Source: Cellulosimicrobium sp. ES-005 (GTDB lineage: Bacteria > Actinomycetota > Actinomycetes > Actinomycetales > Cellulomonadaceae). Taken from it: a stretch of 64,000 nucleotides of DNA. The notes under the pieces are model-generated. The model was not told the DNA's origin. It saw only the letters and a list, made by a program, of their open reading frames with translations, and made no database searches. Below are positions 17,887-27,285 of the stretch, piece by piece. Where the stretch lies: contig NZ_CP159290.1 of the NCBI RefSeq assembly GCF_040448685.1, forward strand, positions 1,302,001 through 1,366,000, given 5' to 3'. Each line of letters starts with the position of its first letter. Position 1 is the stretch's first letter. The position numbers were made by a program, and so were the translations under genes.

Positions 17887-17992
17887 GCGTGTGCGAGGGT
17901 ATGGCGCGGGACCGGCGTCGAGGCCGGTCCCGGCCTCCGAGTCATCGACGACCACCGACCCCACGCCGCCGTGGGACCAAGGGGAGCACCGC

Positions 17993-20900
17993 ATGCGGGC
18001 AGACAGCGCTGTCGACACCGATCGCGAACCATTCCCGGGACGTACCGGACCGTCACGTTCTCGCCCGCGGCGTCGCGGCGCGCGTCGGCGTCGCGCGGGC
18101 GCGGTCGTCGCCCTGACCACCGCGACGAGCCTCGCGCTCCCGCTGTCCGCGTCCGCGTCGCCGGGGCTCGCATCGCCCACGACCATCACCGGGACGGAGG
18201 CAGCGACGAGGTCCGACGCCGCCGCTGCCGCCGTCGACGGCCCGCTGGTCGACTACGTCAACCCGTTCATCGGGACCAAGGACGACGGCAACACCTACCC
18301 GGGCGCCGCCGTCCCCTTCGGCATGGTGCAGCTCTCTCCGGACAACGGGCACAACGTCGGGTACGACTACGACCGCACGTCGGTCCGCGGGTTCTCGCTC
18401 GTGCACCTCTCCGGCGTCGGCTGCGGCCTCGGCGGTCCCCTCCCGACACTGCCGACGACGGGCGCGATCACCTCGACCGACTACGGCCAGTACGCGCTCG
18501 GCTTCTCGCACGACGACGAGGAGGCCTCGCCCGGGTACTACCGCGTGGGTCTCCAGGCGGCAGCCGGCACGATCGAGGCCGAGCTCACCGCGACCGCGCG
18601 CACGGGCGTCCAGCGGTACACCTTCCCCGCGACGACGCAGGCCAACGTCCTGCTCAACGCGGGCCAGGCGCTCAACCGGGTCACGGAGTCCGACGTGCGC
18701 GTCGTCGACGACCGCACGGTCGAGACACGCATCACCGTCCGCGGCTTCTGCCAGGACACCGAGCCGCAGACGATCTGGACCCGCACGACCTTCGACCGCC
18801 CCTTCGTCGCGCACGGCACGTGGGACGGCTCGACCGTCACCGCGGGCTCGGACGCCGCGTCCGGCGGCGAGGGCCGTCGCGGCGCGTACGTCACGTTCGA
18901 CACGACCGGCGGCGACCTCGACGTCGAGGCCGTCACCGCGATGAGCTACGTGGGCGCCGACGGCGCCGCGGCGAACCTCGCGGCGGAGGCCGGCACCTTC
19001 GACGCCGTGCACGACGCCGCGCGCTCGGCCTGGGAGGAGCGGCTCGGCCTGGTGCGGGTCGCGCAGGGCGACCCGGACGACCTGCGCACCTTCTACTCCT
19101 CGCTCTACCGCAGCTTCCTCGCGCCGAACGTCGGCTCCGACGTCGACGGGCGCTACCGCGGCTGGGACCAGGAGGTCCACGCCGCGGAACCGGACTTCAC
19201 CTACTACCAGAACTACTCGCTCTGGGACACGTACCGCACCCAGCAGCAGCTCCTGTACCTGCTCGCGCCCGACGAGTCGGCCGACATGGCGCTCTCGCTC
19301 GTGCGCCAGGGCCAGCAGGGCGGGTGGCTCCCGCGCTGGGGGTACGGCACGGTCGAGACGAACATCATGACCGGCGACCCGGCGACGCCGTTCCTCGTCA
19401 GCGCCTGGCACCAGGGCCTGCTCGCGGGCCACGAGGAGGAGGCGTACGCCGTCCTGCAGCAGAACGCCGACGGCGTCCCTCCCGCCGACTCGCCCTTCAA
19501 CGGGCGCGCGGCGAACGTCGAGTACCTGCGCGACGGGTTCGTCCCGCACGAGCCCGCGCGCTCGGGCAAGCCCGGCGACTACGACCTCCAGCACGGCGCC
19601 TCGGCGACCATGGAGTACGCCCTCGCCGACGCCATGCTCTCGACGATGGCCCGCGGCCTCGGCCACGACGAGGACGCCGACCGCTACGCCGCCCGCGGCC
19701 AGGGATACCGCAACGTGTTCGACCCGCGCACGGGCAACTTCCGGGCGCGCAACGCCGACGGCTTCTTCGTGGGTGATGCGGACCCCGCGCACTCCGACGG
19801 GTTCCACGAGGGGACGGCGGTGCAGTACCAGTGGCTCGTGCCCCAGGACGTCCCCGGCCTGTTCGACCTCATGGGCGGCACCGACGCCGCAGTCGACCGC
19901 CTGGACGCGTTCTTCGCGTACGACGAGCTGGTCGCCGACCCCGCGCGCGTCGCGAGCGAGGTGTGGGTCAACGGCACGTACGACTACTACGGCTGGGAGA
20001 CCTACAACCCGAACAACGAGCCGAACCTCCACGCGCCGTACGTCTACCTGTGGACGGGCCAGCCGTGGAAGACGACGGACGTCGTGCGCGCCGCGGCGAC
20101 GCTCTTCACCGACGGCCCGGACGGCGTCACGGGCAACGACGACCTCGGCACGATGTCCGCGTGGCACGTGCTGTCGTCGATCGGCGTGTACCCGATCGTG
20201 CCGGGCACCGACCTCTGGGGCCTCACGACCCCGCTGTTCGACGACGTGACGATCACGCTCGACCCGGAGGTCTTCGGTCGCGATGCGCTGCACCTCACGG
20301 CCGACGGCGTCGCGCCCGACGCGCACTACACGCAGTCCGTGTCGCTCGGCGGCGAGCCGCTGGACCGCGCCTGGGTCACGGGCGACGAGCTCACCGCGGC
20401 GGGCACGCTCGACGTGACCGTCGGCACCGCGCCGTCCGCGTGGGCGACCGACCCCGCGGTCTCGCCGGGCGCCGTCGTGCCCGCGGACGGCACGGTCGAG
20501 CGACTGTTCGTCGGCGCGACGCCGCGGCAGCCCGTCGTCGCCCCGGGCGGGCGGACCGAGGTCGCGGTCCAGGTCGTCGCGCAGGGCGCGGGGACGACGA
20601 GCGGCACGCTCGAGGTGACGTCCGACGGCGCGGTGACCGCGACGACCGACCTGGCGGACTGGACCGCCGAGTCCGACGGCCTGCCGGCCACGGTCGAGGG
20701 CACGGTGACGATCGACGCGCCCGCCGACGCCGAGCCGGGGACCCACACGGTGCGGCTCGTCGTGCGCGACGCTGCGGGGATCGAGGCGGTCCGCGAGGTC
20801 TCGGTCGTCGTGTCCGGGGAGTCGTGGATCGCCGACGCCTTCGACAACGTCGGCATCGGCGACCCCGGCGCGGCCAACGCGAACCTCGACGGCTCGGGCG

Positions 20901-21673
20901 CGTACCTCCTGCGCGACCTGCTCGCGGACCTCGGCGTGGTCCAGGGCCTCGAGCTGACCGTCCCGGGCACCGACCTGACGTACCTGCTCGGCGCCCCGCC
21001 CGCGGGCGAGCCCGACAACGTCGCGGCGGACGGCCAGGTGCTCGAGGTGCCCGAGGCGCAGCGCGCCACGCGCACGCTCTCGGTCGTCGGGACGGCGACG
21101 CACGGCACCCAGCGCGGCGACCTTGTCCTCGGGTTCGCGGACGGGACGAGCCAGACCGTCCAGGTCGCCCTGAGCGACTGGTGCACGGGCTCGCCCGAGC
21201 CGGGCAACATCCTCGTCGCCAAGCCGGGCGCACGGGGCAACGGGACCGGGACGGACGCGTTCGGCTGCGGGCTCTACGCGACGGCGCCCGTCGCCGTGCC
21301 CGACGGCAAGGTGCTCACGAGCCTCACCCTGCCGCGCAACACGCGGTTCCACGTGTTCGCGGTCGCGACCGACGCGACGGGGGCCGTCCCCGCGCCGCAG
21401 GTCGAGGTCACGGCGCAGGCGCGCTGCCTCGGCGGCAAGGCGTTCGTCGCGGTGCGCGCGCTCAACACCGGCGAGCAGCCCGTCGCGGTCGAGCTCGCGA
21501 CCCCGTACGGCTCGAAGCTCTTCGGCGTCGTCGCGCCCGGGTCGAACGCGTACCAGTCGTTCGCCACCCGGGCCGCCGCCGTCGAGGCGGGCGACGTCAC
21601 GGTCACCGTGACGACGCCCGACGGCGAGCCCCAGCAGGTCACGGCCGCGTACGACGCCGTGTCCTGCTCCTGA
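17993..21673 (+). CDS. Secreted GH92 alpha-mannosidase with C-terminal accessory domains
   Basis: A 1226-residue exported enzyme. The start ATG follows AAGGGGA. Residues ~1-60 are an Arg-rich signal peptide (a hydrophobic AVVALTTATSLALPLSASA segment after RRR clusters), and the GH92 domain follows from VDYVNPFIGTKDDGNTYPGA. GH92 enzymes are Ca2+-dependent exo-alpha-mannosidases. Glu541 in SATMEYALADA is the likely general acid, and Asp716/Asp717 in GNDDLGTMSAWHV the bases. After the catalytic part come a NEW3-like beta domain (~840-940), a second beta-rich domain (~945-1130), and a C-terminal ~90-residue domain also found in the next protein. It probably trims mannan or yeast mannoprotein outside the cell. 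Confidence 0.92.
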   Translation: MRADSAVDTDREPFPGRTGPSRSRPRRRGARRRRAGAVVALTTATSLALPLSASASPGLASPTTITGTEAATRSDAAAAAVDGPLVDYVNPFIGTKDDGNTYPGAAVPFGMVQLSPDNGHNVGYDYDRTSVRGFSLVHLSGVGCGLGGPLPTLPTTGAITSTDYGQYALGFSHDDEEASPGYYRVGLQAAAGTIEAELTATARTGVQRYTFPATTQANVLLNAGQALNRVTESDVRVVDDRTVETRITVRGFCQDTEPQTIWTRTTFDRPFVAHGTWDGSTVTAGSDAASGGEGRRGAYVTFDTTGGDLDVEAVTAMSYVGADGAAANLAAEAGTFDAVHDAARSAWEERLGLVRVAQGDPDDLRTFYSSLYRSFLAPNVGSDVDGRYRGWDQEVHAAEPDFTYYQNYSLWDTYRTQQQLLYLLAPDESADMALSLVRQGQQGGWLPRWGYGTVETNIMTGDPATPFLVSAWHQGLLAGHEEEAYAVLQQNADGVPPADSPFNGRAANVEYLRDGFVPHEPARSGKPGDYDLQHGASATMEYALADAMLSTMARGLGHDEDADRYAARGQGYRNVFDPRTGNFRARNADGFFVGDADPAHSDGFHEGTAVQYQWLVPQDVPGLFDLMGGTDAAVDRLDAFFAYDELVADPARVASEVWVNGTYDYYGWETYNPNNEPNLHAPYVYLWTGQPWKTTDVVRAAATLFTDGPDGVTGNDDLGTMSAWHVLSSIGVYPIVPGTDLWGLTTPLFDDVTITLDPEVFGRDALHLTADGVAPDAHYTQSVSLGGEPLDRAWVTGDELTAAGTLDVTVGTAPSAWATDPAVSPGAVVPADGTVERLFVGATPRQPVVAPGGRTEVAVQVVAQGAGTTSGTLEVTSDGAVTATTDLADWTAESDGLPATVEGTVTIDAPADAEPGTHTVRLVVRDAAGIEAVREVSVVVSGESWIADAFDNVGIGDPGAANANLDGSGAYLLRDLLADLGVVQGLELTVPGTDLTYLLGAPPAGEPDNVAADGQVLEVPEAQRATRTLSVVGTATHGTQRGDLVLGFADGTSQTVQVALSDWCTGSPEPGNILVAKPGARGNGTGTDAFGCGLYATAPVAVPDGKVLTSLTLPRNTRFHVFAVATDATGAVPAPQVEVTAQARCLGGKAFVAVRALNTGEQPVAVELATPYGSKLFGVVAPGSNAYQSFATRAAAVEAGDVTVTVTTPDGEPQQVTAAYDAVSCS
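18001..18014. promoter_or_regulatory. Second AGCGCT palindrome inside the GH92 start region
   Basis: AGACAGCGCTGTCG holds the perfect palindrome GACAGCGCTGTC and shares AGCGCTGTC with the operator at 17873. It lies in codons 3-7 of the GH92 gene. It is a plausible second LacI-type site or chance within coding sequence. Confidence 0.45.
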
Positions 21674-21674
21674 C

Positions 21675-21719
21675 CGACGGCGGTGCGGGGCCGGCAGGAC
21701 CGGGCCCGCACCGCCGTCG
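21675..21719 (+). terminator. Hairpin after GH92 gene
   Basis: A perfect 15-bp stem (21675-21689 with 21705-21719), extendable inward past one mismatch, begins right after the GH92 stop. It may attenuate transcription into the phosphatase gene 91 nt downstream. Confidence 0.75.
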
Positions 21720-21764
21720 TGCACGCACGCAGACCGACACCGACATCGACGAGAGGGACGACCC

Positions 21765-23900
21765 ATGACCGGTACGACGACGTACCCGGCCTCGCGAGCC
21801 CGCGACCGCCGGACCACCGCGCCGCTCGCCCTGCTGGCAGCGCTGACGACGCTCGCGCTCGTGCTCGCCGCGGCGCTCCAGGCGCCCGCAGCGCGCGCCG
21901 CCGAGGGATTCACGCCGACCGAGGTGGTCGGCGCCGGCACGACCTGGCGCTACCTGGACGACAACACCGACCCCGCTGCGGGGAACGCGGACCGGACCGT
22001 GTGGGCCGACCCGGCGTTCGACGACGCGGCGTGGAAGACCGGCCGGCCGGGCTTCGGCGCGGTCAACGGGACCGCGAGCGGCATCGGCGGCGGCCACACC
22101 ATCACGACCCTGCTCGACTACTGGATCACGCAGACGCCCAAGGTCGTCGTGCCCGCCTACTTCTTCCGCACGACCGTGACCCTCGACGAGGCGACGCTCG
22201 ACGAGATCACCGGCCTGCGCGGGACGCTCGTCTACGACGACTCCGCCACCGTGTACGTCAACGGCGAGCGCGTCGCCGGGTGGGGCGACTCGATGATCAC
22301 CCGAAACCTGCAGTACCAGGACAAGGCCGGCGCGACCGCGCCGCTGCGCGAGACGCTCGTCGTCCCCGCCGACGTGCTCGTTCCGGGCGAGAACACGATC
22401 GCGGTGGAGATCCACCAGTGCAACGCGACGAGCTCGGACGTCTTCTTCTCCCTCGCGCTCTCCACGACCGACGACCCGTCGATGCCGTTCCCGCAGGACG
22501 TCCTCGACCGGACCTACGCGTCCGACGCGACGCCGTCGGCCCCGACCGGGCAGGACTGGTTCACCTGGATGCTGCGCGGGTTCGCCGACCTGCGCGCGAA
22601 CCACCCGGAGATCCTCTCGCCCAACGAGCCCGGCCAGCCCACGAGCGCCAACGACCTCGGCTCGCTCGCGCGCAACAACGCCTACGTCGCCGGGGACCTG
22701 CAGGTGCAGCGTGCCCTGACCGACGGGCGGGGCTCCGCCTACGAGACCATGGCGGACGCGCTCGGCAGCGAGCTCGGGCCGATCTACCGCGACGCGCTCG
22801 CCGACGGCCGGCTCCCCAAGACGAAGGCCCTGCTGTCCGGGCGCGTCGAGAAGTCGGTCGGCAACCACGAGCCCGCCAAGGCCGCGTACGACTACAAGCG
22901 CCCGTTCGTCCGCCTCGGCTTCACGTCCGCCGGCGGTCACGTCAACGCGTTCGAGTCCTCCGGCAGCTACGAGGGGCTGCGCAACAACGGCTCGTTCCCC
23001 AGCGGGCACACCAACCACGGCTACGCGCAGGGCACCGTGCTCGCCACGCTCCTGCCGGAGCTCGCGCCGCAGATCCTCGCGCGGGCGTCCGAGTACGGCG
23101 ACAACCGCCTGGTCACCGGCTTCCACTACCCGCTCGACGTCATGGGCGGCCGCATGACCGGGCAGAACATCGCGCAGCTCCGGTGGTCCGACCCCGCGTT
23201 CCGCGTGCTCCTCGAGCAGGCCCGGACCGAGCTCGTCACCGTGCTGGAGCGAGCGTGCGGCGACGAGATCGCGGTGTGCGCGCAGGACCAGGTGCCCTAC
23301 CTCCCCACGGACCAGGCCCTCGCGGTCTACGACCAGCGCCTCACGTACGGGTTCCCGCGCGTCGGGGAGGCGGGCCGGGAGGTCCAGGTGCCCGCCGGCG
23401 CCGAGGACCTGCTGCGCACGGCGTTCCCCGACCTCACGGGCGACCAGCGCCGCCTCGTGCTCGCCGCGACCGCGCTCGACTCGGGCTACGCGCTCGACGT
23501 CGCGGGCGAGGCCGAGTGGCAGCGCCTCGACCTCGCGTCCGCCATGGCGGCGGACGTCGTCGTGAACGCCGACGGCACGCTCACCGTGGACGGCGAGGTC
23601 GTCGGCGAGCCGACGGCGCCGCTCGTCGACGTCGAGACGTCCGCGCGCTGCCTCGCCGGCGCGCCCTACGTCGCGGTCCGCGCCCGCAACCTGTCCGACG
23701 GCGTGCTCGCCGTCGCGCTCGTGACCGGCGCGGGGGAGAGGACCTTCGCCGCGGTGGCCGCCGGCGCGAACGCGTACCAGTCGTTCGCGGTGCGGGACAT
23801 GGAGACGGGGGCGGACGTGCCCGTGACCGTCACGGCGACCGGTCCGGGCGGCACGACCCAGGCGGTCACGCGGGACGTCGTCGTCCCGGCCTGCGGCTGA
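21765..23900 (+). CDS. Secreted class A acid phosphatase (PAP2 superfamily) with accessory domains
   Basis: A 711-residue exported protein with signal peptide 1-46 (cleavage near ARAA). Residues ~50-240 look like a beta-sandwich carbohydrate-binding region (VYVNGERVAGWGDS, NTIAVEIHQCN). The catalytic domain matches the class A non-specific acid phosphatase pattern: K371-x6-RP (KAAYDYKRP), PSGH at 412-415 with His415, and NRLVTGFHYPLD with His454 and Asp458. The last ~85 residues repeat the C-terminal domain of the GH92 protein. GAGAGGGACG precedes the ATG. It probably releases phosphate from sugar phosphates outside the cell. Confidence 0.88.
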   Translation: MTGTTTYPASRARDRRTTAPLALLAALTTLALVLAAALQAPAARAAEGFTPTEVVGAGTTWRYLDDNTDPAAGNADRTVWADPAFDDAAWKTGRPGFGAVNGTASGIGGGHTITTLLDYWITQTPKVVVPAYFFRTTVTLDEATLDEITGLRGTLVYDDSATVYVNGERVAGWGDSMITRNLQYQDKAGATAPLRETLVVPADVLVPGENTIAVEIHQCNATSSDVFFSLALSTTDDPSMPFPQDVLDRTYASDATPSAPTGQDWFTWMLRGFADLRANHPEILSPNEPGQPTSANDLGSLARNNAYVAGDLQVQRALTDGRGSAYETMADALGSELGPIYRDALADGRLPKTKALLSGRVEKSVGNHEPAKAAYDYKRPFVRLGFTSAGGHVNAFESSGSYEGLRNNGSFPSGHTNHGYAQGTVLATLLPELAPQILARASEYGDNRLVTGFHYPLDVMGGRMTGQNIAQLRWSDPAFRVLLEQARTELVTVLERACGDEIAVCAQDQVPYLPTDQALAVYDQRLTYGFPRVGEAGREVQVPAGAEDLLRTAFPDLTGDQRRLVLAATALDSGYALDVAGEAEWQRLDLASAMAADVVVNADGTLTVDGEVVGEPTAPLVDVETSARCLAGAPYVAVRARNLSDGVLAVALVTGAGERTFAAVAAGANAYQSFAVRDMETGADVPVTVTATGPGGTTQAVTRDVVVPACG

Positions 23901-23906
23901 CGCACC

Positions 23907-23952
23907 GACCCGGGAGGCAGCCTGCGACACAGCGGGACGAGCCTCCCGGGTC
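23907..23952 (+). terminator. Terminator hairpin of phosphatase gene
   Basis: A perfect 12-bp stem (23907-23918 with 23941-23952) begins 6 nt after the stop codon. Confidence 0.7.
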
Positions 23953-24054
23953 ACGTCCCGGGCGCCTCCGGACCAGGTCTCCCGGTCGACAAGCTGCCTG
24001 GCGTCCCGTCGACGTCTCGGGCACGCTGGTGCCCCCACCGACGACGGAGGCGCA

Positions 24055-24648
24055 GTGACCGAGGAGTACCAGGGCAAGCCGGCGACGCACGCGGAGACGC
24101 CGCAGGAGTGGCGCGCGTGGCTCGCCGCGCACCACGACGACCCGGAGCCGGGGGTGTGGCTGCTCACCTGGCGCCGCGAGAGCGGTCGCGCGACCTACGG
24201 GTACGAGCCGTGGATCGAGGAGGCGCTGTCCTACGGCTGGATCGACGGCCAGGCCGCGACGGTCGACGCGGACCGGCACGCGCTCTGGTTCACGCGCCGC
24301 CGGCGCGGCAGCCGCTGGACCCGGCTCAGCAAGGAGCGCGTCGCGCGCGTCGAGGCGGACGGGCGCATGACCGACGCCGGCCGCGCCGTCGTGGAGGCGG
24401 CGAAGGCCGACGGGTCGTGGACGCGGCACGACGACGCCGAGGCCCTCGTGGTGCCCGACGACCTCGCCGCGGCGCTCGCCGAGCGACCCGGTGCCCGCGA
24501 GCGCTTCGACGCGTTCACGCCGGGCGTCCGGCGCTCGATCCTCGGCTGGATCGTCGAGGCGAAGCGACCGGAGACCCGTGCGCGCCGGATCGCGGAGACC
24601 GCCGAGCAGGCCGAGCAGGGCGTCGCGGCGCACCAGCCGCGCCGCTGA
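24055..24648 (+). CDS. YdeI/OmpD-associated family protein
   Basis: A 197-residue protein of the YdeI family (bacteriocin-protection-like). The pattern is ETPQEWRAWLAAHH, GVWLLTWRRESGRATYGYEPWIEEALSYGWIDGQ, WFTRRRRGSRWTRLSKERV, and a C-terminal FDAFTPGVRRSILGWIVEAKRPETRARRIAE, which is the conserved YdeI end. The molecular function is not established. GTG at 24055 follows GGAGG. Confidence 0.88.
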   Translation: MTEEYQGKPATHAETPQEWRAWLAAHHDDPEPGVWLLTWRRESGRATYGYEPWIEEALSYGWIDGQAATVDADRHALWFTRRRRGSRWTRLSKERVARVEADGRMTDAGRAVVEAAKADGSWTRHDDAEALVVPDDLAAALAERPGARERFDAFTPGVRRSILGWIVEAKRPETRARRIAETAEQAEQGVAAHQPRR

Positions 24649-24654
24649 CGCCCG

Positions 24655-24831
24655 TCAGCTCGGGACGCTCGACACCCCCACGTGCGCCGTGGTGAGGTCG
24701 GGGCCCTCGACGAGGAGCACGAGGGTGCCGTAGCCGTCCTCCGGCGTGAAGCTCCGGTCGGCGAACCGCGATCCCTCGGGGACCTCGACCACCGACGTGT
24801 CCTGGAGGAGGGGGCCCGGCTCTCGGACCAT
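24655..24831 (-). CDS. Small hypothetical protein, 58 codons
   Basis: ATG at 24831 opens MVREPGPLLQDTSVVEVPEG... and ends VGVSSVPS. GGAG lies 8 nt upstream. The frame has the strong G/C third-position bias of real genes here. It is in the same frame as the APH gene, 15 codons beyond that gene's stop, so it could be a separate gene or a remnant of a longer C-terminus cut off by a stop. It is convergent with the YdeI gene and no family is recognised. Confidence 0.45.
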   Translation of the reverse strand: MVREPGPLLQDTSVVEVPEGSRFADRSFTPEDGYGTLVLLVEGPDLTTAHVGVSSVPS

Positions 24832-24873
24832 GGTGAGCTCCTGCGCCAGACCCTCGCGGTGGGGTCGGGGTCG

Positions 24874-25683
24874 TCAGGAGAGGTCCCAGAGCAGCCGGTA
24901 GTAGGCGATGCGCTCGGGGTCCGGGTCGACGCCGTAGCCCGCGTAGACGTGGCCGTCGTACCCGGGTCCGTAGTTCCACTCCGTGCTCCAGGCCGCGACG
25001 GCGAGGTCGGCCCAGCGGTCCGCGACCCCGAGCGAGCCGAGGTCGACGTGCGCGGCGAACGAGCCGTCGTCGTGCAGGAGCGTGTTCGGCACGCACGCGT
25101 CGCCGTGGCACACGACGAGACGGTCGACGGCCGGGGCCGCTCCGAGCCGGGCACGTGCTGCCGCGACGCCCAGGCCGCGGTGCTCCGGGAACCACCCGTC
25201 CGGGCCGTCTCCGCGGGCCAGGCGCGCGTCGGCGTTCGCCACGCGGTCCTCGACGGCCCACGTGAACGGGCACGAGGCGACGGGCAGCGCGTCGTGCAGC
25301 GCGCGCAGCCCCCGCCCGATCGCGACCGCGGCGGTCGCCGGGTCCGCGACCCAGCGCGGCTCGACCGCCGACCGTCCCGGGACGGCGCGCGTGACGAGCC
25401 AGGCGCCGTCGTCGTCGGAGCCCTGGGCGAGGACGCGCGGGACCGGGGCGCGGTCGCCGACCCAGGCGAGACGCTCCGCCTCGCCCGGGAGGTCGATCTC
25501 GGGCGTCCCGGCGGCGACCCACTTGGCGAACCGGGTGCCGTCGGCACCGTCGAGCCGGAAGGTCAGGCCGCCGAGCTCGTTGCGCCACACGGGAGTGAGG
25601 ACGTCGTCGCCCGCGAGCGCGCGGACGGCGTCGGGCACGACGACGTGGCCGGTCGGGACGGCGGCGAGCGGGGGGCGGGTCAT
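24874..25683 (-). CDS. APH(3')-like aminoglycoside phosphotransferase
   Basis: A 269-residue kinase with the APH fold: Lys54 in FAKW (ATP), the catalytic loop [10 protein letters not shown] (Asp195, Asn200) and the metal site [18 protein letters not shown] (Asp214). The HGDACxPN and LGVADRxxDLA patterns and the length are those of the APH(3') family, which phosphorylates the 3'-hydroxyl of kanamycin/neomycin, rather than of distant fructosamine or homoserine kinases. The C-terminus ends YYRLLWDLS as in that family. No mobile element is adjacent, so it looks like a chromosomal, possibly intrinsic, gene. Actual resistance cannot be deduced. Confidence 0.85.
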   Translation of the reverse strand: MTRPPLAAVPTGHVVVPDAVRALAGDDVLTPVWRNELGGLTFRLDGADGTRFAKWVAAGTPEIDLPGEAERLAWVGDRAPVPRVLAQGSDDDGAWLVTRAVPGRSAVEPRWVADPATAAVAIGRGLRALHDALPVASCPFTWAVEDRVANADARLARGDGPDGWFPEHRGLGVAAARARLGAAPAVDRLVVCHGDACVPNTLLHDDGSFAAHVDLGSLGVADRWADLAVAAWSTEWNYGPGYDGHVYAGYGVDPDPERIAYYRLLWDLS

Positions 25684-25811
25684 GCGCGCGATCCTCGCAC
25701 GACGCCGGCCGACGCATCAGGAGCCGGGCCGCCGCCCTCCCTCCGGACGGGGGCGCGGGACCCCGACGGCGGGAGCACCCTGCCGGTCCTGCGACGACGG
25801 AGGGAACGACG

Positions 25812-26282
25812 ATGACGACCGTCCTCACGACACTGCCGACCTGGCCCCGCGTGCGCCGCGGCGCGAACGGGCACCCGGTCCAGACGCTCCAGCACCTGCT
25901 GCGCCACCGCGGGCACGAGCTCGCGGTCGACGGGCTGCTCGGGCCGCGCACCGAGGGCGCCGTCCGCGCCTTCCAGGACGTGGCCGGCCTCGACGTCGAC
26001 GGCGTCGCGGGCTCGGCGACGTGGGCGGCGCTCGTCGTGGTGGTGCGCCGGGGGAGCGTCGGCGAGGCCGTGCGCGCGGTACAGCGCGAGGCCGTCGCGC
26101 GCGACCTGTCCGGCGGACCCGACCCGGTGCTCACCATCGACGGGCAGCTCGGCCCCCGCACCGAGGCGTGGGTGCGCGGCTTCCAGGACGCGCTGCACGC
26201 GGGCTTCCCGGAGGTCGCCGTCGACGGCGTCGTCGGGCCCGTGACCTGGCGCTGCCTCGTCAGCGGGATGTTGTCGCACTGA
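25812..26282 (+). CDS. Protein with two peptidoglycan-binding-like repeats
   Basis: A 156-residue protein made of two PG_binding_1-type units: [20 protein letters not shown]...[17 protein letters not shown], and [14 protein letters not shown]...[18 protein letters not shown] ending [10 protein letters not shown]. No signal peptide or catalytic domain is visible, so its location and role are unclear. The ATG follows GGAGGGAACG. Its 3' end overlaps the convergent glycosylase gene by 23 bp. Confidence 0.85.
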   Translation: MTTVLTTLPTWPRVRRGANGHPVQTLQHLLRHRGHELAVDGLLGPRTEGAVRAFQDVAGLDVDGVAGSATWAALVVVVRRGSVGEAVRAVQREAVARDLSGGPDPVLTIDGQLGPRTEAWVRGFQDALHAGFPEVAVDGVVGPVTWRCLVSGMLSH

Positions 26283-27285
26283 CCTCGGGCGCCGGTGCGG
26301 GCTCGGGCTGGGCACGGTCGAGGAGCGCCTCGCACACGGCGAGCAGGCGCTCGCGCAGCACCGCACCGCGCTCGGCGAACTCGCGCTGGTGGCGCACGTA
26401 CTCGGCCTTGCCCTCGGGCGTCTCGATCGCGACGGGGTCGAGCCCGTACGACGACACGTCGTAGGGCGACGCCTGCATGTCGACGACGCGGACGTCGCGC
26501 GCGAGCTCGAAGCAGTCGAGCACGAGGTCGCCGGGGACGGCGGGGGTGAGCTTGAGGGCCCACTTGTAGAGGTCCATGGTCGCGTGGAGGCACCCGGGCT
26601 GCTCCAGGGCGGGCTGGGTCTCGCGCGTCGGCTGCAGGCGGTTGAGCGGGCCGGCCTCGGGCGTGAAGAAGCGGAACGCGTCGAAGTGCGAGCACTGCAC
26701 CGGGTGGGACTCGACGACGCGGTCGGTGCCGGCGTGCCCGAGGCGGAGCGGGAGCGGGTGGCGGTGGTCGCGGCCGGTGGCCCGGTCGCGGTAGACCATC
26801 GCCCACTCGTGCAGCCCGAAGCACCCGAACCGGCCGGGCCGCGACGCGGTGGCGGCGAGCAGGGCGCGCAGGTAGCGCACGGTGTCGCCGCGGTCGGCGA
26901 CGAACGCGTCGGCGTCGAGCGTCAGGCCCTCCGGCGTCTCGCGGTACCACCGCCACGCGGCGCGCGCCGCGTACGGGTCGGCGGGCTCGTCGTCGGGCCG
27001 GGGTGCGGTGCCGGGGGCGCGCACGTGGCCCGTCGGCCGGGCGAGCACGACGCCGGGGCCCGGGTGCCAACGGCGGAGCTGCGCCGGGCGCGTGGGGTAG
27101 TAGGTGAAGAGGAAGTCCTCGATCGCGTGCTTCTCGCCGAGCGGCTTGCGCTCCCGCCACCCGGCGGTGAACGCGTCGGCGCGCTCCGCGTGGGCGCGCT
27201 CGCGCGCCGTCCAGTCCTCCGCCGCGAGCACGACGGGTGCGGCGACGGGGGTCGTCGAGGCGGTCGCGGTGGCGGTCGGGGGCAC
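26260..27285 (-). CDS. 3-methyladenine DNA glycosylase-like actinobacterial protein
   Basis: A 341-residue protein beginning with a Thr/Ala-rich stretch, then [95 protein letters not shown] and [25 protein letters not shown]. This is the pattern of actinobacterial proteins annotated as 3-methyladenine DNA glycosylase; no HhH-GPD motif is visible, so the activity is uncertain. GTG lies 6 nt behind TACCCT (27292-27297). Confidence 0.7.
   Translation of the reverse strand: MPPTATATASTTPVAAPVVLAAEDWTARERAHAERADAFTAGWRERKPLGEKHAIEDFLFTYYPTRPAQLRRWHPGPGVVLARPTGHVRAPGTAPRPDDEPADPYAARAAWRWYRETPEGLTLDADAFVADRGDTVRYLRALLAATASRPGRFGCFGLHEWAMVYRDRATGRDHRHPLPLRLGHAGTDRVVESHPVQCSHFDAFRFFTPEAGPLNRLQPTRETQPALEQPGCLHATMDLYKWALKLTPAVPGDLVLDCFELARDVRVVDMQASPYDVSSYGLDPVAIETPEGKAEYVRHQREFAERGAVLRERLLAVCEALLDRAQPEPAPAPEVSATTSR

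Noticed and set aside
14877-18116. Very long open frames on the strand opposite real genes (also 18053-21940, 21639-24167, 30556-34341, 46652-50164, 50302-53109)
   Set aside because: They are Arg/Pro/Ala-rich shadows produced by GC-rich codons of the opposite-strand genes; they lack conserved motifs and start signals, and the opposing frames encode recognisable proteins.
17993-21673. GH92 as the Man-P-Man uncapping enzyme
   Set aside because: The position expected to be altered in such enzymes appears as Glu541 in SATMEYA, so ordinary mannosidase activity is the better call, though not proven.
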